From positions 1-36,257 of the forward strand of contig NZ_FNDT01000025.1 of assembly GCF_900099735.1 (NCBI RefSeq): a stretch of DNA of 36,257 nucleotides, in the 5' to 3' direction. A program made the position numbers and the translations under genes. The notes under the pieces are model-generated. The model saw nothing but the letters and a program-made list of their open reading frames with translations, ran no database searches and was not told where the DNA came from. Below, one piece after another: positions 15,620-23,992 of this stretch; within the stretch, counting starts at the first letter, position 1; the number at the start of each line of letters is the position of its first letter. The DNA is from Arthrobacter subterraneus (GTDB lineage: Bacteria > Actinomycetota > Actinomycetes > Actinomycetales > Micrococcaceae).

Positions 15620-16303
15620 ATGAGTTCTACCTCTATGAAGCCCGGCACCTCCAGGGCACAACGCACCGTGTGGATTGTGATTGGCGTCGCCGTCCTGGCG
15701 ATGGTGCTCACCATGGTGATAGCCAGCATGGTCCAGGCCGACAAACAGGAGACCCTGGCGGTCGACGCCGGTGGAGCGCAGGTGGTGCGAGAGGACAGCC
15801 GGATTATTTCCCAGGCACCGCAGGAGAAGGCGGTATTGGTTGAGTTCCTGGACTTCGAGTGCGAGGCGTGCCGCGCGGCGAAGCCCTTCGTCGATGATCT
15901 GAAGGAAGAATATGGCCAGAACCTCACCATCGTCGCCCGCTACTTCCCGCTTCCCGGACACATGAACTCGATGAACGCGGCACTGGCTGTCGAAGCCGCC
16001 GCGCAGCAGGGACAGTTCGTTCCGATGCTGGACAGGATGTATGAAACCCAGGCGGACTGGGGTGAGGCCAGCGAGTCCAAGGCCGAAGTGTTCCGGGATT
16101 TCGCGCAGGAACTTGGCCTGGACATGGTGACCTTCGATGCGGCTGTAGCGGACCCGCAGACCCGGGAACGTATTGAGCGTGACGTCGCGGATGGAACAGC
16201 CTTGCAGGTCACCGGAACGCCGACTTTTTTCCTGGACGGTGAGCTGGTCGACGTGGCAACCCTGGAGGAGTTCCGTTCCGTGATTGCGGACAGTGTCGAG
16301 TAG
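15620..16303 (+). CDS. DsbA-like membrane-anchored thiol oxidoreductase
   Basis: A 227-residue protein with one N-terminal membrane anchor (about 17-38) and an extracytoplasmic thioredoxin fold of the DsbA type. The active site CEAC is at 81-84 (VEFLDFECEACRAAKPF), and the cis-proline loop is TGTPTFFLDG. It would form disulfides in exported proteins; the VKOR homologue at 20062-20748 is a plausible re-oxidant. The ATG follows AAGGAAA at 15603-15609, 55 bases after the CDF stop, so the two may be cotranscribed. Confidence 0.9.
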   Translation: MSSTSMKPGTSRAQRTVWIVIGVAVLAMVLTMVIASMVQADKQETLAVDAGGAQVVREDSRIISQAPQEKAVLVEFLDFECEACRAAKPFVDDLKEEYGQNLTIVARYFPLPGHMNSMNAALAVEAAAQQGQFVPMLDRMYETQADWGEASESKAEVFRDFAQELGLDMVTFDAAVADPQTRERIERDVADGTALQVTGTPTFFLDGELVDVATLEEFRSVIADSVE

Positions 16304-16335
16304 GCCGGACGGTAACAGGCGCCGTCTACCCGGCC
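16303..16335. terminator. Hairpin between convergent dsbA-like gene and mntH
   Basis: GGCCGG (16303-16308) with CCGGCC (16330-16335), plus an inner ACGG/CCGT pairing, bridges the 22 bases separating the two stop codons and overlaps both gene ends. It probably terminates in both directions. Confidence 0.5.
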
Positions 16336-17576
16336 CCGGTAAAAGTCAACACCAGCAGGGCAACGTTCAAGGCGATGATTAGTCCTGCACTGACATAGCT
16401 ACAGATACTCAACGCCTTGGAGTTGACATGGTCGCCCATCAGCCTCCGGTCGGCCGAGGCGCGGACCAACGGGACCAACGCGAACGGTATACCCATACTT
16501 AGGACCACCTGGCTGAGCACCAGCGCCATGGTCGGCTCGATACCGCCGGCAAGGATGGCCAGGGCCGGCAGCAGGGTGGTGACTCTGCGCACCCAGAGTC
16601 TGACCCGGATCCGCAGCAGGCCCTCCATAATGACGGCCCCGGCATAAGAACCCACCGAGGTGGAGGCCAGCCCCGAGGCGAGCAGCCCGATGGCGAAAGC
16701 GGCGGCCACGACAGGGCCCAGGCTCTGCCCGATCGCCGAGTAGGCGCCTTCGATGGTTTCAGTCCCCTCCACCCCGCGCAGGCTGCTGGCGGCGGCGAGA
16801 AGCATGGCGATATTGACAGTGCCGGCCAGGGCGAGGGCGGCAATGACGTCGACCCGCGCGGCACGGATCAGCCGGCGCAGGTGCGATGGCGGATGCCCGG
16901 TCCCGTGGCGGTGAACGGAGAGCGCTGAATGTAGGTAGATGGCGTGCGGCATGACGGTGGCACCGAGCATGCTGGCGGCCAGCAGGACGGTATCGGTTCC
17001 TTCCAGCCGGGGCACCAGCCCGCCCAGTGCCGGACCGGCCGCCGGCGGGTTCGCAAGAACCCCGGCGGTGAACCCCGCGGCGATGACGGCCAGGAGGACC
17101 AGAATGGTCCGTTCAAAAAGGTGCTGCCGGTTCCTGGTTTGCAGGGACAGCAGCAGCATGGACGCTGCTCCCATGATGAGTCCGCCCAGGAGCAGGGGGG
17201 TCCCGAAGAGCAGGTTCAGCGCCAGCGCTCCGCCGATAACCTCCGCCACATCGGTGGCGGCGGCAACCACCTCGGCCTGGACCCAGAAGGCCCGGCGACG
17301 GCCCGCGGGAAGTTTCCCTCCGATCAGTTCAGGCAGCGACCGGCCGGTGACCAGACCGAGCTTCGCGGACTGGTATTGGATCAGAACCGCCATCAGGTTG
17401 GCGGCTACCAGCACCCACACCAGCAGGTACCCGTACCGTGCGCCGGCGGTGAGGTTCGCCGCTACGTTGCCGGGATCGACGTAGGCTACCGACGCCACAA
17501 ACGCCGGTCCCAGCAGGAGCACACCCCGCAGCGGGAAGACACGGCGGTCCCGCCCTTGTAGAAAAGTTTTCGGCAT
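16326..17576 (-). CDS. mntH: Nramp-family Mn(II)/Fe(II) transporter
   Basis: A 416-residue polytopic protein with the Nramp hallmarks DPGN (34-37, VAYVDPGNVAANLTAGARYGY) in helix 1 and MPH (209-211, GATVMPHAIYLHS) in helix 6, as well as TDVAEVIGGALALNLLF. It imports divalent Mn or Fe with protons. The ATG at 17576 has no ribosome site; a palindrome with a -10-like TAGTAT ends at the base before the start codon, so the mRNA is probably leaderless. It faces the dsbA-like gene and is probably transcribed on its own. Confidence 0.94.
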   Translation of the reverse strand: MPKTFLQGRDRRVFPLRGVLLLGPAFVASVAYVDPGNVAANLTAGARYGYLLVWVLVAANLMAVLIQYQSAKLGLVTGRSLPELIGGKLPAGRRRAFWVQAEVVAAATDVAEVIGGALALNLLFGTPLLLGGLIMGAASMLLLSLQTRNRQHLFERTILVLLAVIAAGFTAGVLANPPAAGPALGGLVPRLEGTDTVLLAASMLGATVMPHAIYLHSALSVHRHGTGHPPSHLRRLIRAARVDVIAALALAGTVNIAMLLAAASSLRGVEGTETIEGAYSAIGQSLGPVVAAAFAIGLLASGLASTSVGSYAGAVIMEGLLRIRVRLWVRRVTTLLPALAILAGGIEPTMALVLSQVVLSMGIPFALVPLVRASADRRLMGDHVNSKALSICSYVSAGLIIALNVALLVLTFTGAG

Positions 17577-17591
17577 GCCTAAATACTAGGC
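17577..17591 (-). promoter_or_regulatory. Palindromic operator over the mntH -10 region
   Basis: GCCTA-N5-TAGGC is a perfect inverted repeat ending at the base before the ATG of mntH. Read on the minus strand it contains TAGTAT, spaced to start transcription at about the ATG. The TAGG half-sites resemble the DtxR/MntR operator style, but no such regulator is in the window. Confidence 0.55.
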
Positions 17592-17606
17592 CATGGTGAG
17601 CCGAAA

Positions 17607-17912
17607 TTAGTTATAGCTCTCAGGTCCGGCTTCTACGCGGGGCGTTGGGGTGTGCGCGGCACCGACCGCACGGGGTGCCGGCACGGTACCGGTCTGGGTG
17701 CGCTGCAATTCTTCTTCGGCCTGCGCCCGGTAGCGGACCCTGCGGACGCGACCCACCATGGAGCGCATCAGGAGGATCACGGCGATCACCATGAACAACG
17801 TCATGAGAAACCCCAGCAGGCCGGGGGTGACCTGGCTGGGATCCAGGCCAGGGCGCAGCTGGCCCTCATCCGGGGCTGGTACCAGCGCAAACACTGAAGC
17901 GATTAGCAACAT
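17607..17912 (-). CDS. Small membrane protein, uncharacterised
   Basis: A 101-residue protein. The initial hydrophobic stretch (MLLIASVFALVPAPDEG) could be a signal or anchor, a membrane helix spans about 30-50 (TPGLLGFLMTLFMVIAVILLMRSM), and the tail is basic and then Pro/Thr-rich. The ATG has an excellent AAGGAAA site. It is the last gene of the large leftward operon. I do not recognise a named family. Confidence 0.75.
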   Translation of the reverse strand: MLLIASVFALVPAPDEGQLRPGLDPSQVTPGLLGFLMTLFMVIAVILLMRSMVGRVRRVRYRAQAEEELQRTQTGTVPAPRAVGAAHTPTPRVEAGPESYN

Positions 17913-17954
17913 CGTGGGTTTCCTTCGTACTGTCTCGGTGAGTGTAAGGAGTTG

Positions 17955-18665
17955 TCATGGTTGATTCGGGTCTTGTCGCAGCTGTTGTCGCAGTTGTTGC
18001 CGTAGCCGGTGGCGCGCCACTGTGCCGGCGGCGACGCTCAGCATGGTGACCAGGGCTGAGGTGGAGCCCACCCAGAAGAGCACACCGGCTGTCGCCCCGA
18101 GCCGGAATGGTTCGCCGAAAAAAACTTCCCACCAGATTGCGGACGTTGCCAGCAGCCAGGAGAGCGCAGCGAAACCGGCCGCCCACATGTAGGGTTGGGC
18201 GCCCTTCCGGCGGCCATTGCCGGCAAAACCGACTGCCAGCAGGGCCAGCCCGGCCAAGGTTACAACTGCCCCCCAGGCGGCGAGCTGGCCCAGCAGCGCT
18301 CCGAACAGGATCAGCAGCGCGGCGATGAGCACTATCCGGCGGTGGCGCAGGGGCATGCGGACCGGTGCGTTGAAGGCCGCCTGCCCGAGCGCTGTCCTGA
18401 TCTCCGGCTGCTGCGGAACCTTCGGATCGGGAAGGCCCAAACCTGAGACATATACCTGTCCAGCATCATTTGGCCCGACTTCATGTCCGTCTATCAGTAA
18501 CATCGGGCTGCCGGGGAAGATCCCGTGGGAAGCGCCCTCGGCGGCCCGAACCCTGGTGAACATGATGTGTTCCTGCGGGGCCACATCCTCCAGGGCGTCC
18601 TCGGCAGCTTCCCGCAGCGGCTGCGCTGCCGGGCAGCCGTCGGTGTATCGGAGTTCGATGCGCAT
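17955..18665 (-). CDS. Thioredoxin-fold domain fused to a membrane domain
   Basis: A 236-residue protein. Residues 1-85 resemble a thioredoxin-like fold (RIELRYTDGCPAAQPLREAAEDAL..., PGSPMLLIDGHEVG) with a single cysteine (Cys11) in GCP instead of CxxC. Residues 105-220 hold about four membrane segments. The C-terminus has a short repeat LRQQLRQQLRQ, coded by repeated DNA near 17965-17990. It lies between DUF3105 and the small membrane protein. Its role is unknown; a redox or metal-binding function at the membrane is a guess from neighbours. Confidence 0.65.
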   Translation of the reverse strand: MRIELRYTDGCPAAQPLREAAEDALEDVAPQEHIMFTRVRAAEGASHGIFPGSPMLLIDGHEVGPNDAGQVYVSGLGLPDPKVPQQPEIRTALGQAAFNAPVRMPLRHRRIVLIAALLILFGALLGQLAAWGAVVTLAGLALLAVGFAGNGRRKGAQPYMWAAGFAALSWLLATSAIWWEVFFGEPFRLGATAGVLFWVGSTSALVTMLSVAAGTVARHRLRQQLRQQLRQDPNQP

Positions 18666-18678
18666 TGCCCGGTACCCG

Positions 18679-19317
18679 CTACGCGTCGACGCCGCCGGTG
18701 CAGGGGGCTCCCGCTTCGGGGGTCTGCGGCCCCTGCACGTACTTGGCTAGGAAGGTCTCCAGGCGTGGATCTTCGGGGTCTTCGACGGCCAGCTGGGTTC
18801 CCCAGGCGGTGGCCGTCACCGCGCTCTCCTGGCCCTCCACTGGGCTCAGCAGCACGTAACTGCGCTCACCCACCAGCTCCGTTAACGCTTCAACGCCTGC
18901 CGGATCAAGATCCGCCCGGTAACTGATCCAGGCCGCACCGTGTTCGAGGGTATGTACCGCGCGGGTCTCACTGATGGGTTCGGTGTAGACACCGCAGTTG
19001 GTCCACACCGGTGCGTGATCACCGCCCGCGCCGGGAGACTGGGGGTAATCGACCGGTGTTTCGGTGTGGTTACGGGAGAGATCCTCGAAGGTCTGCACCC
19101 CGTCGATGGGTGCTTCGGCCGCCGCGGTCAGCGCCGCGTCCTGACGGATTTCATCGACGATGACGAAGGTCACCGCCGCCGCGATGGCGGCAGCCAGCAG
19201 GAGCACCGTACCATACACCGCGATGTTCTTGCGCCGTTCCGCGGTCTTCTGCTGCACCTGGATAGCCTGTAGCCGGGCCTGCCGGTCACGGTTTGCTAGC
19301 TTGTTCCGTTTATTCAT
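18679..19317 (-). CDS. DUF3105 family membrane-anchored protein
   Basis: About 212 residues from ATG 19317, preferred to the TTG at 19332 because GAAAAGAG lies upstream. A charged N-terminal helix is followed by one membrane segment (about 33-56) and then the DUF3105 domain with VDYPQSPGAGGDHAPVWTNCGVYTEPISETRAVHTLEHGAAWISY. Conserved His and Cys residues could bind metal, but the function is not established. DUF3105 and DUF305 genes are adjacent here, consistent with a joint metal-related role. Confidence 0.85.
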   Translation of the reverse strand: MNKRNKLANRDRQARLQAIQVQQKTAERRKNIAVYGTVLLLAAAIAAAVTFVIVDEIRQDAALTAAAEAPIDGVQTFEDLSRNHTETPVDYPQSPGAGGDHAPVWTNCGVYTEPISETRAVHTLEHGAAWISYRADLDPAGVEALTELVGERSYVLLSPVEGQESAVTATAWGTQLAVEDPEDPRLETFLAKYVQGPQTPEAGAPCTGGVDA

Positions 19318-19385
19318 GATTGCTCTTTTCAATGGCTTGAGGGATTATTCGGACAGCGGGTTGTTAGGAGGGGCCCGGGACTGGT

Positions 19386-19997
19386 CTAAGGGGACTGCAG
19401 CAGGGCGTTCATCGCGTCTATTTCCGAGGATTGGGAGGTGATGAGCTTGCCGGCAAGGTCGCGCACCTGGTCCGTGGTGGCGGTCTCCAGTGCCGCCTGG
19501 GCCATCTGTACGCCACCGCGGTGATGATCGATCATCAGTTCCAGATAGAGCCGCTCCGCCTCGTCCCCTTGAGAGTCCCGGAGCCGATCGAGGTCTTCTG
19601 CGCTGGCCATGCCGGGCATGGACATCTGGTCCTCACCCGTCCCGGCAGGGCTCATCTGATGCTCCGGCATCCATTGCATGGGCGTCCCGGACCCGGTTTG
19701 CGGTAGCCCCCAATCCTGGAGCCAGGCGAACATCTGACCGATCTGCTGCTGCTGCGTCAGCGCGATGTCGTAGGCCAGGGCACGGACCGGCTCGGTATCC
19801 GTGCGGTCCAGGACAAGCATTGACATTTCCACTGCCTGGGCGTGGTGGCGCTGCATATCGCGGGCGAACCCAGCGTCGGCGCTGGCATCACCGGGCTCCG
19901 GGCTTCCTGCAAGGAGGCGGCCGCCGATGACACCGACCGCCAGCAACAGGATAGCGGCCAGCACGGCGATCGTGATGTGGGCTGGTTTGAGTTTCAT
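19386..19997 (-). CDS. DUF305 protein, His/Met-rich, exported
   Basis: A 203-residue protein from ATG 19997 with a signal-anchor (about 8-29) and two DUF305 helix pairs: FARDMQRHHAQAVEMSM (His51, His52, Met58, Met60) and ELMIDHHRGGVQMAQ (His158, His159). Between them is a Met-rich loop (six Met in about 107-130, with HQM). This ferritin-like fold is frequent in copper-resistance clusters, and the His/Met pattern suits Cu(I), though binding is inferred. It sits between the VKOR and DUF3105 genes. Confidence 0.88.
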   Translation of the reverse strand: MKLKPAHITIAVLAAILLLAVGVIGGRLLAGSPEPGDASADAGFARDMQRHHAQAVEMSMLVLDRTDTEPVRALAYDIALTQQQQIGQMFAWLQDWGLPQTGSGTPMQWMPEHQMSPAGTGEDQMSMPGMASAEDLDRLRDSQGDEAERLYLELMIDHHRGGVQMAQAALETATTDQVRDLAGKLITSQSSEIDAMNALLQSP

Positions 19998-20061
19998 TTC
20001 ACTTTCTTCGTAAGGGCAGGGCACGACAGGTGGGTTATTCGGCCGATTGGGTTGTGGTCGC

Positions 20062-20748
20062 TTATCGGATGAAGACGGGCAGGAACCGGAAGAACACGGA
20101 GGCGGCGGCCGCCACCCAGGTCAGCCCAACGATGGTCCATGCCCAGTCCGCGACACCTTGCACAACGGCTGGCGGGGCTTTGATGCTCCCGTGGACCAGG
20201 TTGCGGATGGTGAGGAGGATGAACAGGGGGCTCATCATGGCCCAGACGATCATGCAGTAGATGCAGAGAATGTAGATGTCGTATAGGGCCTGGCTCCACA
20301 ACCAGACCACGAAGGCGAAGCCGGCCGTGACCCCTGCCTGCAATCCCATCCAGTACCACCGGCCGAGCCGTGCTCCGGAGAGCAGTACCATGCCAGTGGT
20401 GATGACGATGGCGAACGCGACGACACCGATCAGCGGGTTGGGGAAGCCGAACAGCGAGGCCTGCCAGGTCTTGAACACCTGCCCGCAGGAAATCCAGGGG
20501 TTGACGTCGCAGCTGGTCACGTGGCCGGGATCCTCATAGGCGGCGAGCCGTTCCAGGACCAGGACCGCCGATGCGGTCCATCCCACGGAACCTGTGAGCA
20601 GCAGCAGGAGCGCGAAGGGGCCGTGCCGGGCGAAACGCGGCGTACTGGCATCCTGGCGGTCGTGCAACTGGAGGAAAGAAAGGTGGAAGTGTTGGCTCAC
20701 CGGGCGTCTTTCAGCAGTAGAGGAAGGTGGTGTGGTCGGTCGTGTCAT
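20062..20748 (-). CDS. Vitamin K epoxide reductase (VKOR) family protein
   Basis: A 228-residue membrane protein with the bacterial VKOR cysteine set: Cys80 and Cys88 in the loop (TSCDVNPWISCG) and the active pair Cys162/Cys165 in a membrane helix (ILCIYCMIVWA). Bacterial VKOR re-oxidises DsbA-type proteins using quinones. The ATG begins seven bases after the ZIP gene's stop, so the genes are cotranscribed. The partner may be the DsbA-like protein encoded at 15620-16303. Confidence 0.92.
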   Translation of the reverse strand: MTRPTTPPSSTAERRPVSQHFHLSFLQLHDRQDASTPRFARHGPFALLLLLTGSVGWTASAVLVLERLAAYEDPGHVTSCDVNPWISCGQVFKTWQASLFGFPNPLIGVVAFAIVITTGMVLLSGARLGRWYWMGLQAGVTAGFAFVVWLWSQALYDIYILCIYCMIVWAMMSPLFILLTIRNLVHGSIKAPPAVVQGVADWAWTIVGLTWVAAAASVFFRFLPVFIR

Positions 20749-20755
20749 CTTGGGG

Positions 20756-21487
20756 TTAGCCCAGGTAGACGGTGATCAGGGCGAAGAGCGCGAATCCGGC
20801 GGTGAGGAAGACCGGGTCGAGCAGGCTGGTGTCACCTTCGTGGGCTTCTTCGATCATTTCTTCGACCACGACGCTGGTCAGGGCGCCGCCGGTGAGGGCA
20901 AGTACCGACAGGGTGATGATCTCCGGGGCGTTCTGCAGGGCGAAGTAGCCGATTGTCGCGCCGAGCAGGATCGGCAGGGTGAAGCTGAGCGCCATCAGGA
21001 TGCGGGTGCGGCGGGGGACGCCGGCGCGTCTGAGTGAGGCTCCGGCGGCGAAGCCCTCCGGAAGGTCCGCTGGGACCTGGCCCAGGGCGAGCAGGAAACC
21101 CAATGAGGGGTTCAGGACGGTCGCGGTGCCGATCATGACTCCGTCGCTGAACAGGTCCAGGGAGACACCGGAGAAGATGGCCAGCGGCCCGGCGGTTTCC
21201 TTTCCGGTGCCAAGGCGGACACGGATGAACCCGATAGCCCGTTCGATGCCGATGAAGAACACTCCACCGGCGACGAAGGCGAGGATCGGGATCCAGGGCG
21301 GGTTGCCGGTGAGGGCTTCGGGCATCAGCTCGAGCCCGACGACGGCCAGGACGGTCCCGGCCGCGAGGTGTAGTGCCAGGCTGAGGACCCGTTCGGAGAC
21401 CTTGAACAGTTCCGCTGCGATCCCGCCGAGGAAGTTCCCGGCTGCAGGAAGGGCCGCCAGGGCCAGCACGAGGGTGAATCCTTGCAT
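20756..21487 (-). CDS. ZIP/GufA-like metal transporter with altered metal site
   Basis: A 243-residue protein from ATG 21487; the frame is open to 22147 but that extension is antisense-like and overlaps ccdA. About seven to eight membrane segments. The two metal helices are recognisable but changed: GVSLDLFSDGVMIG (108-120) stands where ALHNxPEG is usual, and ALGQVPADLPEGFAAG (135-149) where the second NxPEG is usual. The start shares one base with the ccdA stop (TGATG), so translation is coupled. It may move zinc or another divalent cation, but the loss of the usual histidine leaves selectivity open. Confidence 0.85.
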   Translation of the reverse strand: MQGFTLVLALAALPAAGNFLGGIAAELFKVSERVLSLALHLAAGTVLAVVGLELMPEALTGNPPWIPILAFVAGGVFFIGIERAIGFIRVRLGTGKETAGPLAIFSGVSLDLFSDGVMIGTATVLNPSLGFLLALGQVPADLPEGFAAGASLRRAGVPRRTRILMALSFTLPILLGATIGYFALQNAPEIITLSVLALTGGALTSVVVEEMIEEAHEGDTSLLDPVFLTAGFALFALITVYLG

Positions 21488-22284
21488 CAGATTGGCATCC
21501 TTATGTCGTTGGCGAACCAGTCCTGTAGTTGGGTGACCCAGGAGCCCCAGACCCCGGAGACCATGAGCAGTCCCAATCCGACGAGTATGGCACCGCCGGT
21601 GCGTTGCAGGGCCGCCCGGTGGTCCCGGAAGAAGGACAGGGCGCCCATGCCGCGGCGGGCGCCGAGGGCAATCAGTAGGAAGGGCACCCCCAGCCCGAGG
21701 CAGTAGAAGAAGGTCAGCAGAGCCCCCTTGGCGGCACCGGAACCGTCGCTGAAGGCCAGCAGCTGGACAGCTGAGAGGGTGGGCCCGATACACGGGGCCC
21801 ACCCCAAGCCGAAGGTGACTCCCAGCAGTGGGGCTCCCCAGAGCCCGGGCGGAGCTTTGGTGTGGAGTTTCGCGTCCCGCTGGAACCAGGACAACCCACC
21901 CAGGAAGATCACGCCCATCAGGACCACGATCACCCCCAGGGCCTGGGTGATCCAGGCCTGCTCGGAGCTTTGCAGCCACGCCCCGAGCTGCCCGAAAATC
22001 GCACCGACGGCCATGAACACCACGGAGAAGCCCAGCACGAACAGCCCGATCCCGGCGAACATCCGCCCGCGGCGCTGCTTTTCCAGGTCCACACCGGTCA
22101 GCCCGGTCACATAACCCAGATAGCCAGGGACCAGCGGGAGAACGCACGGGGACGCGAAGGACACCAGCCCGGCCAGTACCGCAACCGGCACCGCCAGGAC
22201 GAGGGAGCCGGTCAGGACGGTCTCGGCGAACGGGTTGCCCACCGCCGCTGGCGCACCGTAAACCACCGCCGTATGCAGGATCAC
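21487..22284 (-). CDS. ccdA: CcdA, thiol-electron carrier of the membrane
   Basis: A 265-residue polytopic protein with the CcdA/DsbD core: Cys47 in FASPCVLPLVPGYLGY and Cys165 in LGWAPCIGPTLSA. CcdA passes electrons from cytoplasmic thioredoxin to extracytoplasmic thioredoxin-like proteins, here probably the TlpA-like lipoprotein just upstream, keeping apocytochrome c thiols reduced. The start is GTG at 22284, overlapping the upstream stop as GTGA. In system II cytochrome c maturation CcdA works with ResB and CcsB, both encoded in this operon. Confidence 0.95.
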   Translation of the reverse strand: MILHTAVVYGAPAAVGNPFAETVLTGSLVLAVPVAVLAGLVSFASPCVLPLVPGYLGYVTGLTGVDLEKQRRGRMFAGIGLFVLGFSVVFMAVGAIFGQLGAWLQSSEQAWITQALGVIVVLMGVIFLGGLSWFQRDAKLHTKAPPGLWGAPLLGVTFGLGWAPCIGPTLSAVQLLAFSDGSGAAKGALLTFFYCLGLGVPFLLIALGARRGMGALSFFRDHRAALQRTGGAILVGLGLLMVSGVWGSWVTQLQDWFANDIRMPI

Positions 22285-22904
22285 TGTTCGGCTACCGCGT
22301 CGGTGATCAGTGCGTCCAGGGTGCTTTTCTCGGCCAGGCCGATGATGCGCCCAGCCACCCTGCCCTGCCGGTCCAGCACCAGGGTGGTCGGCACCGCCTG
22401 TGCCGGCACATAGTCGCTCATTGCCAGCAGCACCGCCCCGTCGGTGTCATCGATACTTGGATAGGTGGTTCCGAAGGTGCGTTCGAACGCATCCGCGGTC
22501 GGCTGCTCATCGCGGATGTTCACCCCGATGAACTGGACCCCGGATGGTTGATGCTTCTCATACAACGCCTGTAGATCCGGTGCCTCCACCCGACACGGCG
22601 CGCACGCGGCATACCAGACGTTGAGCACAGTCACCTGGCCCTTGAAGTCTTCAGAATCCACCACCGTGCCGTCGTAGAAGGTGCCGGTCAGCGCGACCGG
22701 TTCGCCCCTGGACTCCGGGGTGTATTCGGTGACTGACCCGTCACCGGCGATGTAGTTCTCGTTATCTCCGGCGTTCGCCTGCTCAGCCAGGGTGTCGGTG
22801 GAGGCGCATCCGGTAAGGCCCAGGGACAGGGTCAGGCTGGCCGCGAGTAGCTTCAAAGGCGCTCCAGGGAATTTTATCGACGTCCGATGCGGCAGAGGGG
22901 GCAC
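22281..22904 (-). CDS. TlpA/ResA-like thioredoxin lipoprotein
   Basis: A 207-residue protein from GTG 22904, favoured because AGGAAAGGAAAA precedes it and it gives a normal signal peptide ending in the lipobox LTGC (Cys33). An ATG at 22955 overlapping the ccsB stop (TGATG) is in frame and could also initiate, but gives a very long charged start. The TlpA domain has WYAACAPCRVEAP (CxxC 101-104) and the cis-Pro region AVPTTLVLDRQG. It is probably the reductant of apocytochrome c, fed by CcdA. Confidence 0.92.
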   Translation of the reverse strand: MPPLPHRTSIKFPGAPLKLLAASLTLSLGLTGCASTDTLAEQANAGDNENYIAGDGSVTEYTPESRGEPVALTGTFYDGTVVDSEDFKGQVTVLNVWYAACAPCRVEAPDLQALYEKHQPSGVQFIGVNIRDEQPTADAFERTFGTTYPSIDDTDGAVLLAMSDYVPAQAVPTTLVLDRQGRVAGRIIGLAEKSTLDALITDAVAEQ

Positions 22905-22954
22905 GGTGTTTTCCTTTCCTGAACCTTCCTGGGTCCTGCAGGTTCCGGTGTGCA

Positions 22955-23992
22955 TCACAGGCCGGAGTAGGAGTGGAGTCCGGAGAAGTAGACGTTGACG
23001 ATGGTGAAGTTGAAGATGACGCAGAGGTAGCCGGTGATGGAGAGCCATGCTGCGCGGGTTCCTTCCCAGCCGCGGGTTGCTCTGGCGTGGAGGTATCCGG
23101 CGTAGATGACCCAGATGACGAATGTCCACACTTCTTTGGTGTCCCATCCCCAGTAGCGTCCCCAGGCGGCTTCAGCCCAGATCGCGCCGGCCATGAGCGT
23201 GAAGGTCCAGAAGATGAACCCAATGCCGTTGAGTCGGTAGGCGAGCTGCTCAAGGGCTGCAGGAGCGGGTACGAGCCGAAGAAACCCTGCGGATTCGGGG
23301 TCCTTCGCCCTTTTCTGGTACCGGGTTTTGATCAGTTGTAGTACGGAGAGGCTGAACGTGAGGGTGAAGATGGCTGATGCGAGGACGGCGATGGAGACGT
23401 GGATGATCAGCCAGTAGCTTTGCAGTGCGGGGATGAGTTGGGTGACGGGTGTGGGGTAGGCGATGGCTCCGGCCATCAGCATGATGAGTGTCAGCCCGGT
23501 GATCAGGGTGCCCAGGAAGCGCAGGTCCTGGAAGATGAGGCTGATGAGGAACACTGCCATGACGAGCATTGCGCCGGTGGTGGTGAATTCGTACATGTTG
23601 CCCCAGGGGACCCGGGCTGCGGCGACGCCGCGGGTGATGACGCCGGCGAGGTGGATGATGAGCCCGACGATGCTTACGGCGACAGCGATCCGGGCGGCGG
23701 GCCGCCGGAGGGGGGTGTATCCGATGCCGGTGTGGTCCGTTGTGTTCGGGCCGGTTTCGGTGGGGTGGGAGCCGCCATGGGACCACCTGATTCCCGGTGC
23801 TCCGGTGCCGGTGCCGGCGGCGGCGGCGGACGCCGGTTCGAGGGTGTGGGCTGGTGCTGTTGTCACGGTGGGGAGTTTCCGTGCCCGCATGAGGTCTGCT
23901 GTGAAGGCGAGGAAGGCGACGGTGTAGGTCAGCGCGGCGAGCAGCATGAACAGTTCGCTGTAGTCGCCGAGTGCTTCATTGATCGGGGTCAT
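22955..23992 (-). CDS. ccsB: CcsB/CcsA-type haem handling protein, cytochrome c synthase subunit
   Basis: A 345-residue membrane protein with about eight predicted segments and the tryptophan-rich haem motif WGRYWGWDTKEVW (277-289). Conserved histidines lie in membrane segments (LIIHLAG, LIIHVS). The loop between the first two segments (about 40-95) is unusually rich in Ala/Thr/Gly. Together with ResB it exports haem and attaches it to CxxCH of c-type cytochromes. The start overlaps the resB stop as ATGA; the name ccsB follows actinobacterial usage (CcsA/ResC elsewhere). Confidence 0.95.
   Translation of the reverse strand: MTPINEALGDYSELFMLLAALTYTVAFLAFTADLMRARKLPTVTTAPAHTLEPASAAAAGTGTGAPGIRWSHGGSHPTETGPNTTDHTGIGYTPLRRPAARIAVAVSIVGLIIHLAGVITRGVAAARVPWGNMYEFTTTGAMLVMAVFLISLIFQDLRFLGTLITGLTLIMLMAGAIAYPTPVTQLIPALQSYWLIIHVSIAVLASAIFTLTFSLSVLQLIKTRYQKRAKDPESAGFLRLVPAPAALEQLAYRLNGIGFIFWTFTLMAGAIWAEAAWGRYWGWDTKEVWTFVIWVIYAGYLHARATRGWEGTRAAWLSITGYLCVIFNFTIVNVYFSGLHSYSGL

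Noticed and set aside
21488..22147. N-terminal extension of the ZIP gene frame
   Set aside because: Overlaps ccdA on the same strand in another frame, Arg/Gly-rich; the ATG at 21487 coupled to the ccdA stop is the natural start.
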